In this document: positions 36,895-50,493 of the stretch, one piece after another | Layout: each line of letters opens with the position of its first letter | Numbering within the stretch: the first letter of the stretch is position 1 | Origin: Osedax frankpressi | Taxonomy: Eukaryota > Annelida > Polychaeta > Sabellida > Siboglinidae | DNA: 64,000 nt | Assembly (NCBI GenBank): GCA_964035775.1 | Contig: OZ038313.1 | Location: 31,465,287 to 31,529,286, forward strand | Direction: 5' to 3' | Notes under the pieces: generated by a model | Databases searched by the model: none | What the model was told of the DNA's origin: nothing | What the model saw: the letters and a program-made list of their open reading frames with translations, nothing else | Program-made: the position numbers and the translations under genes

Positions 36895-37068
36895 AGCTCT
36901 AAAAAGGGCTGATTATAAATAATTGAAATGAGAGCATCGATGCGTCAAAGACGAATCCTTCCCGGATTCGGTAGTTTATGAATTGTAGAACTGTATAATT
37001 CATAAACTAAATACGTAAAGGGTTCGCCCTTCATGCATCGATGCGTATAAAACATCCTTAGCAGTAAC
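36895..37068 (-). pseudogene. Histone H4 relic B, unit 13, first copy
   Basis: Full-length consensus form with foldback. Confidence 0.88.
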
Positions 37069-37242
37069 TATATTCATGTATGAATCTATTTTAATAATTT
37101 AGGAAATTGGTAGCCAATATAAATTGTACGTGAATTATATTTAAGTACGATCAATTTAATATTTTACTTAAATAATAGATAAAATAATTGTATAATAATA
37201 TCTCTAATTTAAAGTATATTATGATAAACAGTTAAACTTGGT

Positions 37243-37416
37243 AGCTCTAAAAAGGGCTGATTATAAATAATTGAAATGAGAGCATCGATGCGTCAAAGAC
37301 GAATCCTTCCCGGATTCGGTAGTTTATGAATTGTAGAACTGTATAATTCATAAACTAAATACGTAAAGGGTTCGCCCTTCATGCATCGATGCGTATAAAA
37401 CATCCTTAGCAGTAAC
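37243..37416 (-). pseudogene. Histone H4 relic B, unit 13, second copy
   Basis: Extra copy 348 bp to the right; full-length consensus form. Confidence 0.88.
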
Positions 37417-38289
37417 TATATTCATGTATGAATCTATTTTAATAATTTAGGAAATTGGTAGCCAATATAAATTGTACGTGAATTATATTTAAGTACGATC
37501 AATTTAATATTTTACTTACATAATAGATAAAATATATATATGAAATTATTCGAGTATTTCTAAAATATAATTTTCTGCGATATTATAAAATACTCAAAAC
37601 GATTTAATATTACATATTAAAACTTATTATGAGCGTAACTAAATATATCCGAATCGTTTTTAGGAATATATACGGAAAATTAGAAGAGTAATTGCGGAAT
37701 TCGACAAATAACGAAATAAATCGATTTTAATAAACCGTTAAATTAAATTTTCAAATAATTTTTATTTTAAAACGGTTTTATCGAACAAAATACGACGATT
37801 TAGAAGATACGGTTTCTTTAAAAGTATTTGATAAATTAGTAGTGTATTTAGCAGTACTTATTTATAATAAACGATCGCTTGGAAATAAAGAAGTTGTAAA
37901 ATATTATTGAATTTAACCGGCACTCGTCAAATAACAAATTCCCAACGATTTCTTATTAGTTAATACAATAGTAGATTTTTAAATTGTTATATATAAATAT
38001 TAAACTATATACCCTTCATTTATGTATATTTTTCTATTTTAATAATATCTACAATCTCGGAGCATGTAGAATATATTAACTACACTAGCTTGCAATATTA
38101 TGATATAAAACCTAGAATGTAGAATATATGAACTGTTATAGACTGTACTTCTAAATTTTATTTATTCAATAACTTTTGCTTGTTATATATAATATATTTA
38201 ATTCGAATATACATATATATTTATAAGTCGATTAAATTACATACTACAAATTTAAATAAAGTATATGGTGATAAACAGTTAGATTTGGT

Positions 38290-38444
38290 AGCCCTAAAAA
38301 GGGCTGGTTTGTTAAAAATATATATAATGAGAGCCGATATAATTCATTAACCACCGAATCCGTAAAGGGTTCGTCCTTGTCGTTCGTCAATGCGTATACA
38401 ACATCCGTAGCAGTAACTGTCTTACTCTTGGCGTGTTCGGTGTA
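38290..38444 (-). pseudogene. Histone H4 relic A, unit 14
   Basis: Consensus relic with perfect stem-loop at 38290-38305. Confidence 0.92.
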
Positions 38445-38905
38445 AGATTTATACTCTATAATTTCAAAAAAGAATAAAATGGGATAAAAGATAATATACC
38501 TCGACAATAAATCTCAGAACACAAGAATATTGATCTTTGCACATATATATAATTAATAATTGAATATTATATTGTCAACAAATATGAGACATGTTAGAAA
38601 ATTAAATCTAGATTGTGTAGAATCATTGAATTTATAATTATTTGTCTATACATTATCTATTATTTCTAAAAAAGGATTTAAAATATATAAAGAATTTTTC
38701 AATATACAATAATAGGTTTTAATGATACATAATATAAACATTACATATACAACACATCTATTTTTTAATCATAATTGATATTGTAAGTATATTTATACTA
38801 TTTAAGATATATCATTTAACATACAAATTTAAAGTAATACTCATATAATCTAGATGAATTAATTTGATATATTACAAGATGTAAATATACTTGATAAAAG
38901 TGGGT

Positions 38906-38921
38906 AGCCCTGAAGAGGGCT
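38906..38921 (-). terminator. H2B stem-loop, unit 14 (variant loop)
   Basis: Loop CTTC, stem intact. Confidence 0.94.
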
Positions 38922-38945
38922 GATTGGTTATAGTGTATTAGAAAT

Positions 38946-39320
38946 CTATTTGGAACTAGTATATTTGGTAACTGCTTTAGTACCTTCGCTTACGGCATGC
39001 TTGGCTAATTCACCGGGAAGTAAAAGACGGACAGCAGTTTGAATTTCGCGGCTAGAGATGGTTGAACGTTTGTTGTAGTGAGCTAAACGAGAAGCTTCGT
39101 TAGCGATACGTTCGAACAGGTCATTAACGAAGGAGTTCATGATACTCATAGCTTTGCTGGAAACACCGGTATCGGGATGTACTTGTTTCAATACTTTGTA
39201 GATGTAGATAGCATAAGATTCCTTCCTTTTCTTATGACGTTTCTTTCCATCTGTGCGTGTAGTCTTGGTAGTCTTCTGGACGGCCTTCTTAGAACCTTTA
39301 GACGCTACTTTGGGAGGCAT
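38946..39320 (-). CDS. H2B: Histone H2B, copy 14
   Basis: Consensus coding sequence; fourth and last copy with the variant stem-loop. Confidence 0.98.
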   Translation of the reverse strand: MPPKVASKGSKKAVQKTTKTTRTDGKKRHKKRKESYAIYIYKVLKQVHPDTGVSSKAMSIMNSFVNDLFERIANEASRLAHYNKRSTISSREIQTAVRLLLPGELAKHAVSEGTKAVTKYTSSK

Positions 39321-39338
39321 ATTGAGTGTAGGATCGAT

Positions 39339-39421
39339 AATGATACAAATGTATTAAAAATTTTATTTATAAACAAATAGATATATATATTGACCAATGA
39401 AAAGCCAATCATTTATCCAAT
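39339..39421 (-). promoter_or_regulatory. H2B core promoter, unit 14
   Basis: TATA box at 39366-39373; the leader still has the GGATCG form. Confidence 0.7.
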
Positions 39422-40129
39422 AGGAATTACATATATTATTAACCATACAAATAATTAAATTACTTTGATTGGTTACCTTCAATTAACATTTAAATGTCGA
39501 TCCAATACGTATCTTATATATACGAGTATATATCATATTATATATCACGAGTATCTTATACATTTCGCTGAAAGTTAAATAGAATAATAAAATCGAATTA
39601 GTATGCAAATAATAACAAACGAAACGATTAACTGTCATATATAGATATATATCTATGTAAAAGTTGATACCAGATTTATTATTGCACGTATACATATATG
39701 TTTACACTACTCTTCACCTACCTATGCATTCACTCTAAACATATAATATTAAGTAACGTTTTTAAATGGTTAACGGTTAATGTGATAATTATTAAAAATA
39801 AAACATATACTAATTAAATAATAATAATCTAAACGTGGTACGATATATATATGTTTGAAATATATATTTCTATCGTATATAACAATACATATACGCACTG
39901 ATTCATTAATATAATACATTATTATCATATAGTAAATTATTGCATAACTACTAATAAGTTTAATGTATGAATCTATTTTAATAATTTAGGAAATTGGTAG
40001 CCAATGTAAATTGTACGTGAATTATATTTAAGTACGATCAATTTAATATTTTACTTAAATAATAGATAAAATAATTGTATAATAATATCTCTAATTTAAA
40101 GTATATTATGATAAACAGTTAAACTTGGT

Positions 40130-40303
40130 AGCTCTAAAAAGGGCTGATTATAAATAATTGAAATGAGAGCATCGATGCGTCAAAGACGAATCCTTCCCGG
40201 ATTCGGTAGTTTATGAATTGTAGAACTGTATAATTCATAAACTAAATACGTAAAGGGTTCGCCCTTCATGCATCGATGCGTATAAAACATCCTTAGCAGT
40301 AAC
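40130..40303 (-). pseudogene. Histone H4 relic B, unit 14
   Basis: Full-length consensus form. Confidence 0.88.
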
Positions 40304-41176
40304 TATATTCATGTATGAATCTATTTTAATAATTTAGGAAATTGGTAGCCAATATAAATTGTACGTGAATTATATTTAAGTACGATCAATTTAATATTTT
40401 ACTTACATAATAGATAAAATATATATATGAAATTATTCGAGTATTTCTAAAATATAATTTTCTGCGATATTATAAAATACTCAAAACGATTTAATATTAC
40501 ATATTAAAACTTATTATGAGCGTAACTAAATATATCCGAATCGTTTTTAGGAATATATACGGAAAATTAGAAGAGTAATTGCGGAATTCGACAAATAACG
40601 AAATAAATCGATTTTAATAAACCGTTAAATTAAATTTTCAAATAATTTTTATTTTAAAACGGTTTTATCGAACAAAATACGACGATTTAGAAGATACGGT
40701 TTCTTTAAAAGTATTTGATAAATTAGTAGTGTATTTAGCAGTACTTATTTATAATAAACGATCGCTTGGAAATAAAGAAGTTGTAAAATATTATTGAATT
40801 TAACCGGCACTCGTCAAATAACAAATTCCCAACGATTTCTTATTAGTTAATACAATAGTAGATTTTTAAATTGTTATATATAAATATTAAACTATATACC
40901 CTTCATTTATGTATATTTTTCTATTTTAATAATATCTACAATCTCGGAGCATGTAGAATATATTAACTACACTAGCTTGCAATATTATGATATAAAACCT
41001 AGAATGTAGAATATATGAACTGTTATAGACTGTACTTCTAAATTTTATTTATTCAATAACTTTTGCTTGTTATATATAATATATTTAATTCGAATATACA
41101 TATATATTTATAAGTCGATTAAATTACATACTACAAATTTAAATAAAGTATATGGTGATAAACAGTTAGATTTGGT

Positions 41177-41331
41177 AGCCCTAAAAAGGGCTGGTTTGTT
41201 AAAAATATATATAATGAGAGCCGATATAATTCATTAACCACCGAATCCGTAAAGGGTTCGTCCTTGTCGTTCGTCAATGCGTATACAACATCCGTAGCAG
41301 TAACTGTCTTACTCTTGGCGTGTTCGGTGTA
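41177..41331 (-). pseudogene. Histone H4 relic A, unit 15
   Basis: Consensus relic with perfect stem-loop at 41177-41192. Confidence 0.92.
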
Positions 41332-41792
41332 AGATTTATACTCTATAATTTCAAAAAAGAATAAAATGGGATAAAAGATAATATACCTCGACAATAAATC
41401 TCAGAACACAAGAATATTGATCTTTGCACATATATATAATTAATAATTGAATATTATATTGTCAACAAATATGAGACATGTTAGAAAATTAAATCTAGAT
41501 TGTGTAGAATCATTGAATTTATAATTATTTGTCTATACATTATCTATTATTTCTAAAAAAGGATTTAAAATATATAAAGAATTTTTCAATATACAATAAT
41601 AGGTTTTAATGATACATAATATAAACATTACATATACAACACATCTATTTTTTAATCATAATTGATATTGTAAGTATATTTATACTATTTAAGATATATC
41701 ATTTAACATACAAATTTAAAGTAATACTCATATAATCTAGATGAATTAATTTGATATATTACAAGATGTAAATATACTTGATAAAAGTGGGT

Positions 41793-41808
41793 AGCCCTGA
41801 AAAGGGCT
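41793..41808 (-). terminator. H2B stem-loop, unit 15
   Basis: Perfect stem, TTTC loop. Confidence 0.96.
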
Positions 41809-41832
41809 GATTGGTTATAGTGTATTAGAAAT

Positions 41833-42207
41833 CTATTTGGAACTAGTATATTTGGTAACTGCTTTAGTACCTTCGCTTACGGCATGCTTGGCTAATTCAC
41901 CGGGAAGTAAAAGACGGACAGCAGTTTGAATTTCGCGGCTAGAGATGGTTGAACGTTTGTTGTAGTGAGCTAAACGAGAAGCTTCGTTAGCGATACGTTC
42001 GAACAGGTCATTAACGAAGGAGTTCATGATACTCATAGCTTTGCTGGAAACACCGGTATCGGGATGTACTTGTTTCAATACTTTGTAGATGTAGATAGCA
42101 TAAGATTCCTTCCTTTTCTTATGACGTTTCTTTCCATCTGTGCGTGTAGTCTTGGTAGTCTTCTGGACGGCCTTCTTAGAACCTTTAGACGCTACTTTGG
42201 GAGGCAT
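41833..42207 (-). CDS. H2B: Histone H2B, copy 15
   Basis: Consensus coding sequence under the alternative promoter haplotype, which changes one base of the leader about 12 nt before the ATG. Confidence 0.98.
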   Translation of the reverse strand: MPPKVASKGSKKAVQKTTKTTRTDGKKRHKKRKESYAIYIYKVLKQVHPDTGVSSKAMSIMNSFVNDLFERIANEASRLAHYNKRSTISSREIQTAVRLLLPGELAKHAVSEGTKAVTKYTSSK

Positions 42208-42225
42208 ATTGAGTGTAGTATCGAT

Positions 42226-42308
42226 AATGATACAAATGTATTAAAATTTTTATTTATAAACAAATAGATATATATATTGACCAATGAAAAGCCAATAATT
42301 TATCCAAT
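42226..42308 (-). promoter_or_regulatory. H2B core promoter, unit 15 (alternative haplotype)
   Basis: TATA box at 42253-42260 is unchanged. Differences: GTATCG leader, AAATTTTTAT beside the TATA box, and CCAATAATT at the second CCAAT. All three CCAAT cores are kept. Confidence 0.7.
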
Positions 42309-43016
42309 AGGAATTACATATATTATTAACCATACAAATAATTAAATTACTTTGATTGGTTACCTTCAATTAACATTTAAATGTCGATCCAATACGTATC
42401 TTATATATACGAGTATATATCATATTATATATCACGAGTATCTTATACATTTCGCTGAAAGTTAAATAGAATAATAAAATCGAATCAGTATGCAAATAAT
42501 AACAAACGAAACGATTAACTGTCATATATAGATATATATCTATGTAAAAGTTGATACCAGATTTATTATTGCACGTATACATATATGTTTACACTACTCT
42601 TCACCTACCTATGCATTCACTCTAAACATATAATATTAAGTAACGTTTTTAAATGGTTAACGGTTAATGTGATAATTATTAAAAATAAAACATATACTAA
42701 TTAAATAATAATAATCTAAACGTGGTACGATATATATATGTTTGAAATATATATTTCTATCGTATATAACAATACATATACGCACTGATTCATTAATATA
42801 ATACATTACTATCATATAGTAAATTATTGCATAACTACTAATAAGTTTAATGTATGAATCTATTTTAATAATTTAGGAAATTGGTAGCCAATGTAAATTG
42901 TACGTGAATTATATTTAAGTACGATCAATTTAATATTTTACTTAAATAATAGATAAAATAATTGTATAATAATATCTCTAATTTAAAGTATATTATGATA
43001 AACAGTTAAACTTGGT

Positions 43017-43190
43017 AGCTCTAAAAAGGGCTGATTATAAATAATTGAAATGAGAGCATCGATGCGTCAAAGACGAATCCTTCCCGGATTCGGTAGTTTA
43101 TGAATTGTAGAACTGTATAATTCATAAACTAAATACGTAAAGGGTTCGCCCTTCATGCATCGATGCGTATAAAACATCCTTAGCAGTAAC
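43017..43190 (-). pseudogene. Histone H4 relic B, unit 15
   Basis: Full-length consensus form. Confidence 0.88.
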
Positions 43191-44063
43191 TATATTCATG
43201 TATGAATCTATTTTAATAATTTAGGAAATTGGTAGCCAATATAAATTGTACGTGAATTATATTTAAGTACGATCAATTTAATATTTTACTTACATAATAG
43301 ATAAAATATATATATGAAATTATTCGAGTATTTCTAAAATATAATTTTCTGCGATATTATAAAATACTCAAAACGATTTAATATTACATATTAAAACTTA
43401 TTATGAGCGTAACTAAATATATCCGAATCGTTTTTAGGAATATATACGGAAAATTAGAAGAGTAATTGCGGAATTCGACAAATAACGAAATAAATCGATT
43501 TTAATAAACCGTTAAATTAAATTTTCAAATAATTTTTATTTTAAAACGGTTTTATCGAACAAAATACGACGATTTAGAAGATACGGTTTCTTTAAAAGTA
43601 TTTGATAAATTAGTAGTGTATTTAGCAGTACTTATTTATAATAAACGATCGCTTGGAAATGAAGAAGTTGTAAAATATTATTGAATTTAACCGGCACTCG
43701 TCAAATAACAAATTCCCAACGATTTCTTATTAGTTAATACAATAGTAGATTTTTAAATTGTTATATATAAATATTAAACTATATACCCTTCATTTATGTA
43801 TATTTTTCTATTTTAATAATATCTACAATCTCGGAGCATGTAGAATATATTAACTACACTAGCTTGCAATATTATGATATAAAACCTAGAATGTAGAATA
43901 TATGAACTGTTATAGACTGTACTTCTAAATTTTATTTATTCAATAACTTTTGCTTGTTATATATAATATATTTAATTCGAATATACATATATATTTATAA
44001 GTCGATTAAATTACATACTACAAATTTAAATAAAGTATATGGTGATAAACAGTTAGATTTGGT

Positions 44064-44218
44064 AGCCCTAAAAAGGGCTGGTTTGTTAAAAATATATATA
44101 ATGAGAGCCGATATAATTCATTAACCACCGAATCCGTAAAGGGTTCGTCCTTGTCGTTCGTCAATGCGTATACAACATCCGTAGCAGTAACTGTCTTACT
44201 CTTGGCGTGTTCGGTGTA
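44064..44218 (-). pseudogene. Histone H4 relic A, unit 16
   Basis: Consensus relic with perfect stem-loop at 44064-44079. Confidence 0.92.
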
Positions 44219-44679
44219 AGATTTATACTCTATAATTTCAAAAAAGAATAAAATGGGATAAAAGATAATATACCTCGACAATAAATCTCAGAACACAAGA
44301 ATATTGATCTTTGCACATATATATAATTAATAATTGAATATTATATTGTCAACAAATATGAGACATGTTAGAAAATTAAATCTAGATTGTGTAGAATCAT
44401 TGAATTTATAATTATTTGTCTATACATTATCTATTATTTCTAAAAAAGGATTTAAAATATATAAAGAATTTTTCAATATACAATAATAGGTTTTAATGAT
44501 ACATAATATAAACATTACATATAAAACACATCTATTTTTTAATCATAATTGATATTGTAAGTATATTTATACTATTTAAGATATATCATTTAACATACAA
44601 ATTTAAAGTAATACTCATATAATCTAGATGAATTAATTTGATATATTACAAGATGTAAATATACTTGATAAAAGTGGGT

Positions 44680-44695
44680 AGCCCTGAAAAGGGCT
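44680..44695 (-). terminator. H2B stem-loop, unit 16
   Basis: Perfect stem, TTTC loop. Confidence 0.96.
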
Positions 44696-44719
44696 GATTG
44701 GTTATAGTGTATTAGAAAT

Positions 44720-45094
44720 CTATTTGGAACTAGTATATTTGGTAACTGCTTTAGTACCTTCGCTTACGGCATGCTTGGCTAATTCACCGGGAAGTAAAAG
44801 ACGGACAGCAGTTTGAATTTCGCGGCTAGAGATGGTTGAACGTTTGTTGTAGTGAGCTAAACGAGAAGCTTCGTTAGCGATACGTTCGAACAGGTCATTA
44901 ACGAAGGAGTTCATGATACTCATAGCTTTGCTGGAAACACCGGTATCGGGATGTACTTGTTTCAATACTTTGTAGATGTAGATAGCATAAGATTCCTTCC
45001 TTTTCTTATGACGTTTCTTTCCATCTGTGCGTGTAGTCTTGGTAGTCTTCTGGACGGCCTTCTTAGAACCTTTAGACGCTACTTTGGGAGGCAT
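44720..45094 (-). CDS. H2B: Histone H2B, copy 16
   Basis: Consensus coding sequence with the alternative promoter haplotype. Confidence 0.98.
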   Translation of the reverse strand: MPPKVASKGSKKAVQKTTKTTRTDGKKRHKKRKESYAIYIYKVLKQVHPDTGVSSKAMSIMNSFVNDLFERIANEASRLAHYNKRSTISSREIQTAVRLLLPGELAKHAVSEGTKAVTKYTSSK

Positions 45095-45112
45095 ATTGAG
45101 TGTAGTATCGAT

Positions 45113-45195
45113 AATGATACAAATGTATTAAAATTTTTATTTATAAACAAATAGATATATATATTGACCAATGAAAAGCCAATAATTTATCCAAT
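45113..45195 (-). promoter_or_regulatory. H2B core promoter, unit 16 (alternative haplotype)
   Basis: TATA box at 45140-45147; same three changes as unit 15. Confidence 0.7.
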
Positions 45196-45903
45196 AGGAA
45201 TTACATATATTATTAACCATACAAATAATTAAATTACTTTGATTGGTTACCTTCAATTAACATTTAAATGTCGATCCAATACGTATCTTATATATACGAG
45301 TATATATCATATTATATATCACGAGTATCTTATACATTTCGCTGAAAGTTAAATAGAATAATAAAATCGAATCAGTATGCAAATAATAACAAACGAAACG
45401 ATTAACTGTCATATCTAGATATATATCTATGTAAAAGTTGATACCAGATTTATTATTGCACGTATAAATATATGTTTACACTACTCTTCACCTAACTATG
45501 CATTCACTCTAAACATATAATATTAAGTAACGTTTTTAAATGGTTAACGGTTAATGTGATAATTATTAAAAATAAAACATATACTAATTAAATAATAATA
45601 ATCTAAACGTGGTACGATATATATATGTTTGAAATATATATTTCTATCGTATATAACAATACATATACGCACTGATTCATTAATATAATACATTATTATC
45701 ATATAGTAAATTATTGCATAACTACTAATAAGTTTAATGTATGAATCTATTTTAATAATTTAGGAAATTGGTAGCCAATGTAAATTGTACGTGAATTATA
45801 TTTAAGTACGATCAATTTAATATTTTACTTAAATAATAGATAAAATAATTGTATAATAATATCTCTAATTTAAAGTATATTATGATAAACAGTTAAACTT
45901 GGT

Positions 45904-46077
45904 AGCTCTAAAAAGGGCTGATTATAAATAATTGAAATGAGAGCATCGATGCGTCAAAGACGAATCCTTCCCGGATTCGGTAGTTTATGAATTGTAGAAC
46001 TGTATAATTCATAAACTAAATACGTAAAGGGTTCGCCCTTCATGCATCGATGCGTATAAAACATCCTTAGCAGTAAC
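45904..46077 (-). pseudogene. Histone H4 relic B, unit 16
   Basis: Full-length consensus form. Confidence 0.88.
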
Positions 46078-46950
46078 TATATTCATGTATGAATCTATTT
46101 TAATAATTTAGGAAATTGGTAGCCAATATAAATTGTACGTGAATTATATTTAAGTACGATCAATTTAATATTTTACTTACATAATAGATAAAATATATAT
46201 ATGAAATTATTCGAGTATTTCTAAAATATAATTTTCTGCGATATTATAAAATACTCAAAACGATTTAATATTACATATTAAAACTTATTATGAGCGTAAC
46301 TAAATATATCCGAATCGTTTTTAGGAATATATACGGAAAATTAGAAGAGTAATTGCGGAATTCGACAAATAACGAAATAAATCGATTTTAATAAACCGTT
46401 AAATTAAATTTTCAAATAATTTTTATTTTAAAACGGTTTTATCGAACAAAATACGACGATTTAGAAGATACGGTTTCTTTAAAAGTATTTGATAAATTAG
46501 TAGTGTATTTAGCAGTACTTATTTATAATAAACGATCGCTTGGAAATAAAGAAGTTGTAAAATATTATTGAATTTAACCGGCACTCGTCAAATAACAAAT
46601 TCCCAACGATTTCTTATTAGTTAATACAATAGTAGATTTTTAAATTGTTATATATAAATATTAAACTATATACCCTTCATTTATGTATATTTTTCTATTT
46701 TAATAATATCTACAATCTCGGAGCATGTAGAATATATTAACTACACTAGCTTGCAATATTATGATATAAAACCTAGAATGTAGAATATATGAACTGTTAT
46801 AGACTGTACTTCTAAATTTTATTTATTCAATAACTTTTGCTTGTTATATATAATATATTTAATTCGAATATACATATATATTTATAAGTCGATTAAATTA
46901 CATACTACAAATTTAAATAAAGTATATGGTGATAAACAGTTAGATTTGGT

Positions 46951-47105
46951 AGCCCTAAAAAGGGCTGGTTTGTTAAAAATATATATATTGAGAGCCGATA
47001 TAATTCATTAACCACCGAATCCGTAAAGGGTTCGTCCTTGTCGTTCGTCAATGCGTATACAACATCCGTAGCAGTAACTGTCTTACTCTTGGCGTGTTCG
47101 GTGTA
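46951..47105 (-). pseudogene. Histone H4 relic A, unit 17
   Basis: Coding text as consensus; one A-to-T change in the 3' untranslated part (TATATTGAG), shared with units 19 and 20. Stem-loop perfect. Confidence 0.92.
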
Positions 47106-47566
47106 AGATTTATACTCTATAATTTCAAAAAAGAATAAAATGGGATAAAAGATAATATACCTCGACAATAAATCTCAGAACACAAGAATATTGATCTTTG
47201 CACATATATATAATTAATAATTGAATATTATATTGTCAACAAATATGAGACATGTTAGAAAATTAAATCTAGATTGTGTAGAATCATTGAATTTATAATT
47301 ATTTGTCTATACATTATCTATTATTTCTAAAAAAGGATTTAAAATATATAAAGAATTTTTCAATATACAATAATAGGTTTTAATGATACATAATATAAAC
47401 ATTACATATACAACACATCTATTTTTTAATCATAATTGATATTGTAAGTATATTTATACTATTTAAGATATATCATTTAACATACAAATTTAAAGTAATA
47501 CTCATATAATCTAGATGAATTAATTTGATATATTACAAGATGTAAATATACTTGATAAAAGTGGGT

Positions 47567-47582
47567 AGCCCTGAAAAGGGCT
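47567..47582 (-). terminator. H2B stem-loop, unit 17
   Basis: Perfect stem, TTTC loop. Confidence 0.96.
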
Positions 47583-47606
47583 GATTGGTTATAGTGTATT
47601 AGAAAT

Positions 47607-47981
47607 CTATTTGGAACTAGTATATTTGGTAACTGCTTTAGTACCTTCGCTTACGGCATGCTTGGCTAATTCACCGGGAAGTAAAAGACGGACAGCAGTT
47701 TGAATTTCGCGGCTAGAGATGGTTGAACGTTTGTTGTAGTGAGCTAAACGAGAAGCTTCGTTAGCGATACGTTCGAACAGGTCATTAACGAAGGAGTTCA
47801 TGATACTCATAGCTTTGCTGGAAACACCGGTATCGGGATGTACTTGTTTCAATACTTTGTAGATGTAGATAGCATAAGATTCCTTCCTTTTCTTATGACG
47901 TTTCTTTCCATCTGTGCGTGTAGTCTTGGTAGTCTTCTGGACGGCCTTCTTAGAACCTTTAGACGCTACTTTGGGAGGCAT
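47607..47981 (-). CDS. H2B: Histone H2B, copy 17
   Basis: Consensus coding sequence. The only copy after 14 that keeps the early promoter haplotype, implying local conversion across this gene. Confidence 0.98.
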   Translation of the reverse strand: MPPKVASKGSKKAVQKTTKTTRTDGKKRHKKRKESYAIYIYKVLKQVHPDTGVSSKAMSIMNSFVNDLFERIANEASRLAHYNKRSTISSREIQTAVRLLLPGELAKHAVSEGTKAVTKYTSSK

Positions 47982-47999
47982 ATTGAGTGTAGGATCGAT

Positions 48000-48082
48000 A
48001 ATGATACAAATGTATTAAAAATTTTATTTATAAACAAATAGATATATATATTGACCAATGAAAAGCCAATCATTTATCCAAT
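48000..48082 (-). promoter_or_regulatory. H2B core promoter, unit 17 (early haplotype)
   Basis: TATA box at 48027-48034; GGATCG leader and CCAATCATT, as in units 2-14. Confidence 0.7.
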
Positions 48083-48790
48083 AGGAATTACATATATTAT
48101 TAACCATACAAATAATTAAATTACTTTGATTGGTTACCTTCAATTAACATTTAAATGTCGATCCAATACGTATCTTATATATACGAGTATATATCATATT
48201 ATATATCACGAGTATCTTATACATTTCGCTGAAAGTTAAATAGAATAATAAAATCGAATCAGTATGCAAATAATAACAAACGAAACGATTAACTGTCATA
48301 TATAGATATATATCTATGTAAAAGTTGATACCAGATTTATTATTGCACGTATACATATATGTTTACACTACTCTTCACCTACCTATGCATTCACTCTAAA
48401 CATATAATATTAAGTAACGTTTTTAAATGGTTAACGGTTAATGTGATAATTATTAAAAATAAAACATATACTAATTAAATAATAATAATCTAAACGTGGT
48501 ACGATATATATATGTTTGAAATATATATTTCTATCGTATATAACAATACATATACGCACTGATTCATTAATATAATACATTACTATCATATAGTAAATTA
48601 TTGCATAACTACTAATAAGTTTAATGTATGAATCTATTTTAATAATTTAGGAAATTGGTAGCCAATGTAAATTGTACGTGAATTATATTTAAGTACGATC
48701 AATTTAATATTTTACTTAAATAATAGATAAAATAATTGTATAATAATATCTCTAATTTAAAGTATATTATGATAAACAGTTAAACTTGGT

Positions 48791-48964
48791 AGCTCTAAAA
48801 AGGGCTGATTATAAATAATTGAAATGAGAGCATCGATGCGTCAAAGACGAATCCTTCCCGGATTCGGTAGTTTATGAATTGTAGAACTGTATAATTCATA
48901 AACTAAATACGTAAAGGGTTCGCCCTTCATGCATCGATGCGTATAAAACATCCTTAGCAGTAAC
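48791..48964 (-). pseudogene. Histone H4 relic B, unit 17
   Basis: Full-length consensus form. Confidence 0.88.
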
Positions 48965-49837
48965 TATATTCATGTATGAATCTATTTTAATAATTTAGGA
49001 AATTGGTAGCCAATATAAATTGTACGTGAATTATATTTAAGTACGATCAATTTAATATTTTACTTACATAATAGATAAAATATATATATGAAATTATTCG
49101 AGTATTTCTAAAATATAATTTTCTGCGATATTATAAAATACTCAAAACGATTTAATATTACATATTAAAACTTATTATGAGCGTAACTAAATATATCCGA
49201 ATCGTTTTTAGGAATATATACGGAAAATTAGAAGAGTAATTGCGGAATTCGACAAATAACGAAATAAATCGATTTTAATAAACCGTTAAATTAAATTTTC
49301 AAATAATTTTTATTTTAAAACGGTTTTATCGAACAAAATACGACGATTTAGAAGATACGGTTTCTTTAAAAGTATTTGATAAATTAGTAGTGTATTTAGC
49401 AGTACTTATTTATAATAAACGATCGCTTGGAAATGAAGAAGTTGTAAAATATTATTGAATTTAACCGGCACTCGTCAAATAACAAATTCCCAACGATTTC
49501 TTATTAGTTAATACAATAGTAGATTTTTAAATTGTTATATATAAATATTAAACTATATACCCTTCATTTATGTATATTTTTCTATTTTAATAATATCTAC
49601 AATCTCGGAGCATGTAGAATATATTAACTACACTAGCTTGCAATATTATGATATAAAACCTAGAATGTAGAATATATGAACTGTTATAGACTGTACTTCT
49701 AAATTTTATTTATTCAATAACTTTTGCTTGTTATATATAATATATTTAATTCGAATATACATATATATTTATAAGTCGATTAAATTACATACTACAAATT
49801 TAAATAAAGTATATGGTGATAAACAGTTAGATTTGGT

Positions 49838-49992
49838 AGCCCTAAAAAGGGCTGGTTTGTTAAAAATATATATAATGAGAGCCGATATAATTCATTAACC
49901 ACCGAATCCGTAAAGGGTTCGTCCTTGTCGTTCGTCAATGCGTATACAACATCCGTAGCAGTAACTGTCTTACTCTTGGCGTGTTCGGTGTA
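49838..49992 (-). pseudogene. Histone H4 relic A, unit 18
   Basis: Consensus relic with perfect stem-loop at 49838-49853. Confidence 0.92.
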
Positions 49993-50453
49993 AGATTTAT
50001 ACTCTATAATTTCAAAAAAGAATAAAATGGGATAAAAGATAATATACCTCGACAATAAATCTCAGAACACAAGAATATTGATCTTTGCACATATATATAA
50101 TTAATAATTGAATATTATATTGTCAACAAATATGAGACATGTTAGAAAATTAAATCTAGATTGTGTAGAATCATTGAATTTATAATTATTTGTCTATACA
50201 TTATCTATTATTTCTAAAAAAGGATTTAAAATATATAAAGAATTTTTCAATATACAATAATAGGTTTTAATGATACATAATATAAACATTACATATAAAA
50301 CACATCTATTTTTTAATCATAATTGATATTGTAAGTATATTTATACTATTTAAGATATATCATTTAACATACAAATTTAAAGTAATACTCATATAATCTA
50401 GATGAATTAATTTGATATATTACAAGATGTAAATATACTTGATAAAAGTGGGT

Positions 50454-50469
50454 AGCCCTGAAAAGGGCT
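50454..50469 (-). terminator. H2B stem-loop, unit 18
   Basis: Perfect stem, TTTC loop. Confidence 0.96.
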
Positions 50470-50493
50470 GATTGGTTATAGTGTATTAGAAAT

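Larger units (their letters stand above)
36728..37534. repeat. Duplicated 348 bp module, unit 13
   Basis: The 111 bp repeats start at 36728, 37076 and 37424. The middle one is the same chimera as in unit 5, so the two long units share an origin or arose by exchange in the same 51 bp interval. Confidence 0.93.
34991..38225. repeat. Unit 13 (long, 3235 bp)
   Basis: Second unit with a duplicated 348 bp module. Private changes G-to-A near 36491 and G-to-T near 36602. Confidence 0.97.
38226..41112. repeat. Unit 14
   Basis: 2887 bp. Last unit with the CTTC loop variant; from here to unit 22 all units carry ATACGTATC upstream of H2B (39509 here). Confidence 0.97.
41113..43999. repeat. Unit 15
   Basis: 2887 bp. 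First unit with the alternative promoter haplotype (GTATCG leader, AAATTTTTAT before the TATA box). Also has TTACTATC near 42809 and GAAATGAAG near 43660, shared with units 17 and 20. Confidence 0.97.
44000..46886. repeat. Unit 16
   Basis: 2887 bp. Carries ATAAAACAC near 44524 (shared with unit 18), and CATATCTAG, CGTATAAATATA and CCTAACTATG near 45410-45500 (shared with units 18 and 19). Confidence 0.97.
46887..49773. repeat. Unit 17 (mosaic)
   Basis: 2887 bp. The promoter is of the early-unit type (GGATCG, CCAATCATT), while the segment to its right matches unit 15 (TTACTATC, GAAATGAAG). An A-to-T change near 46988 is shared with units 19 and 20. Confidence 0.97.
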
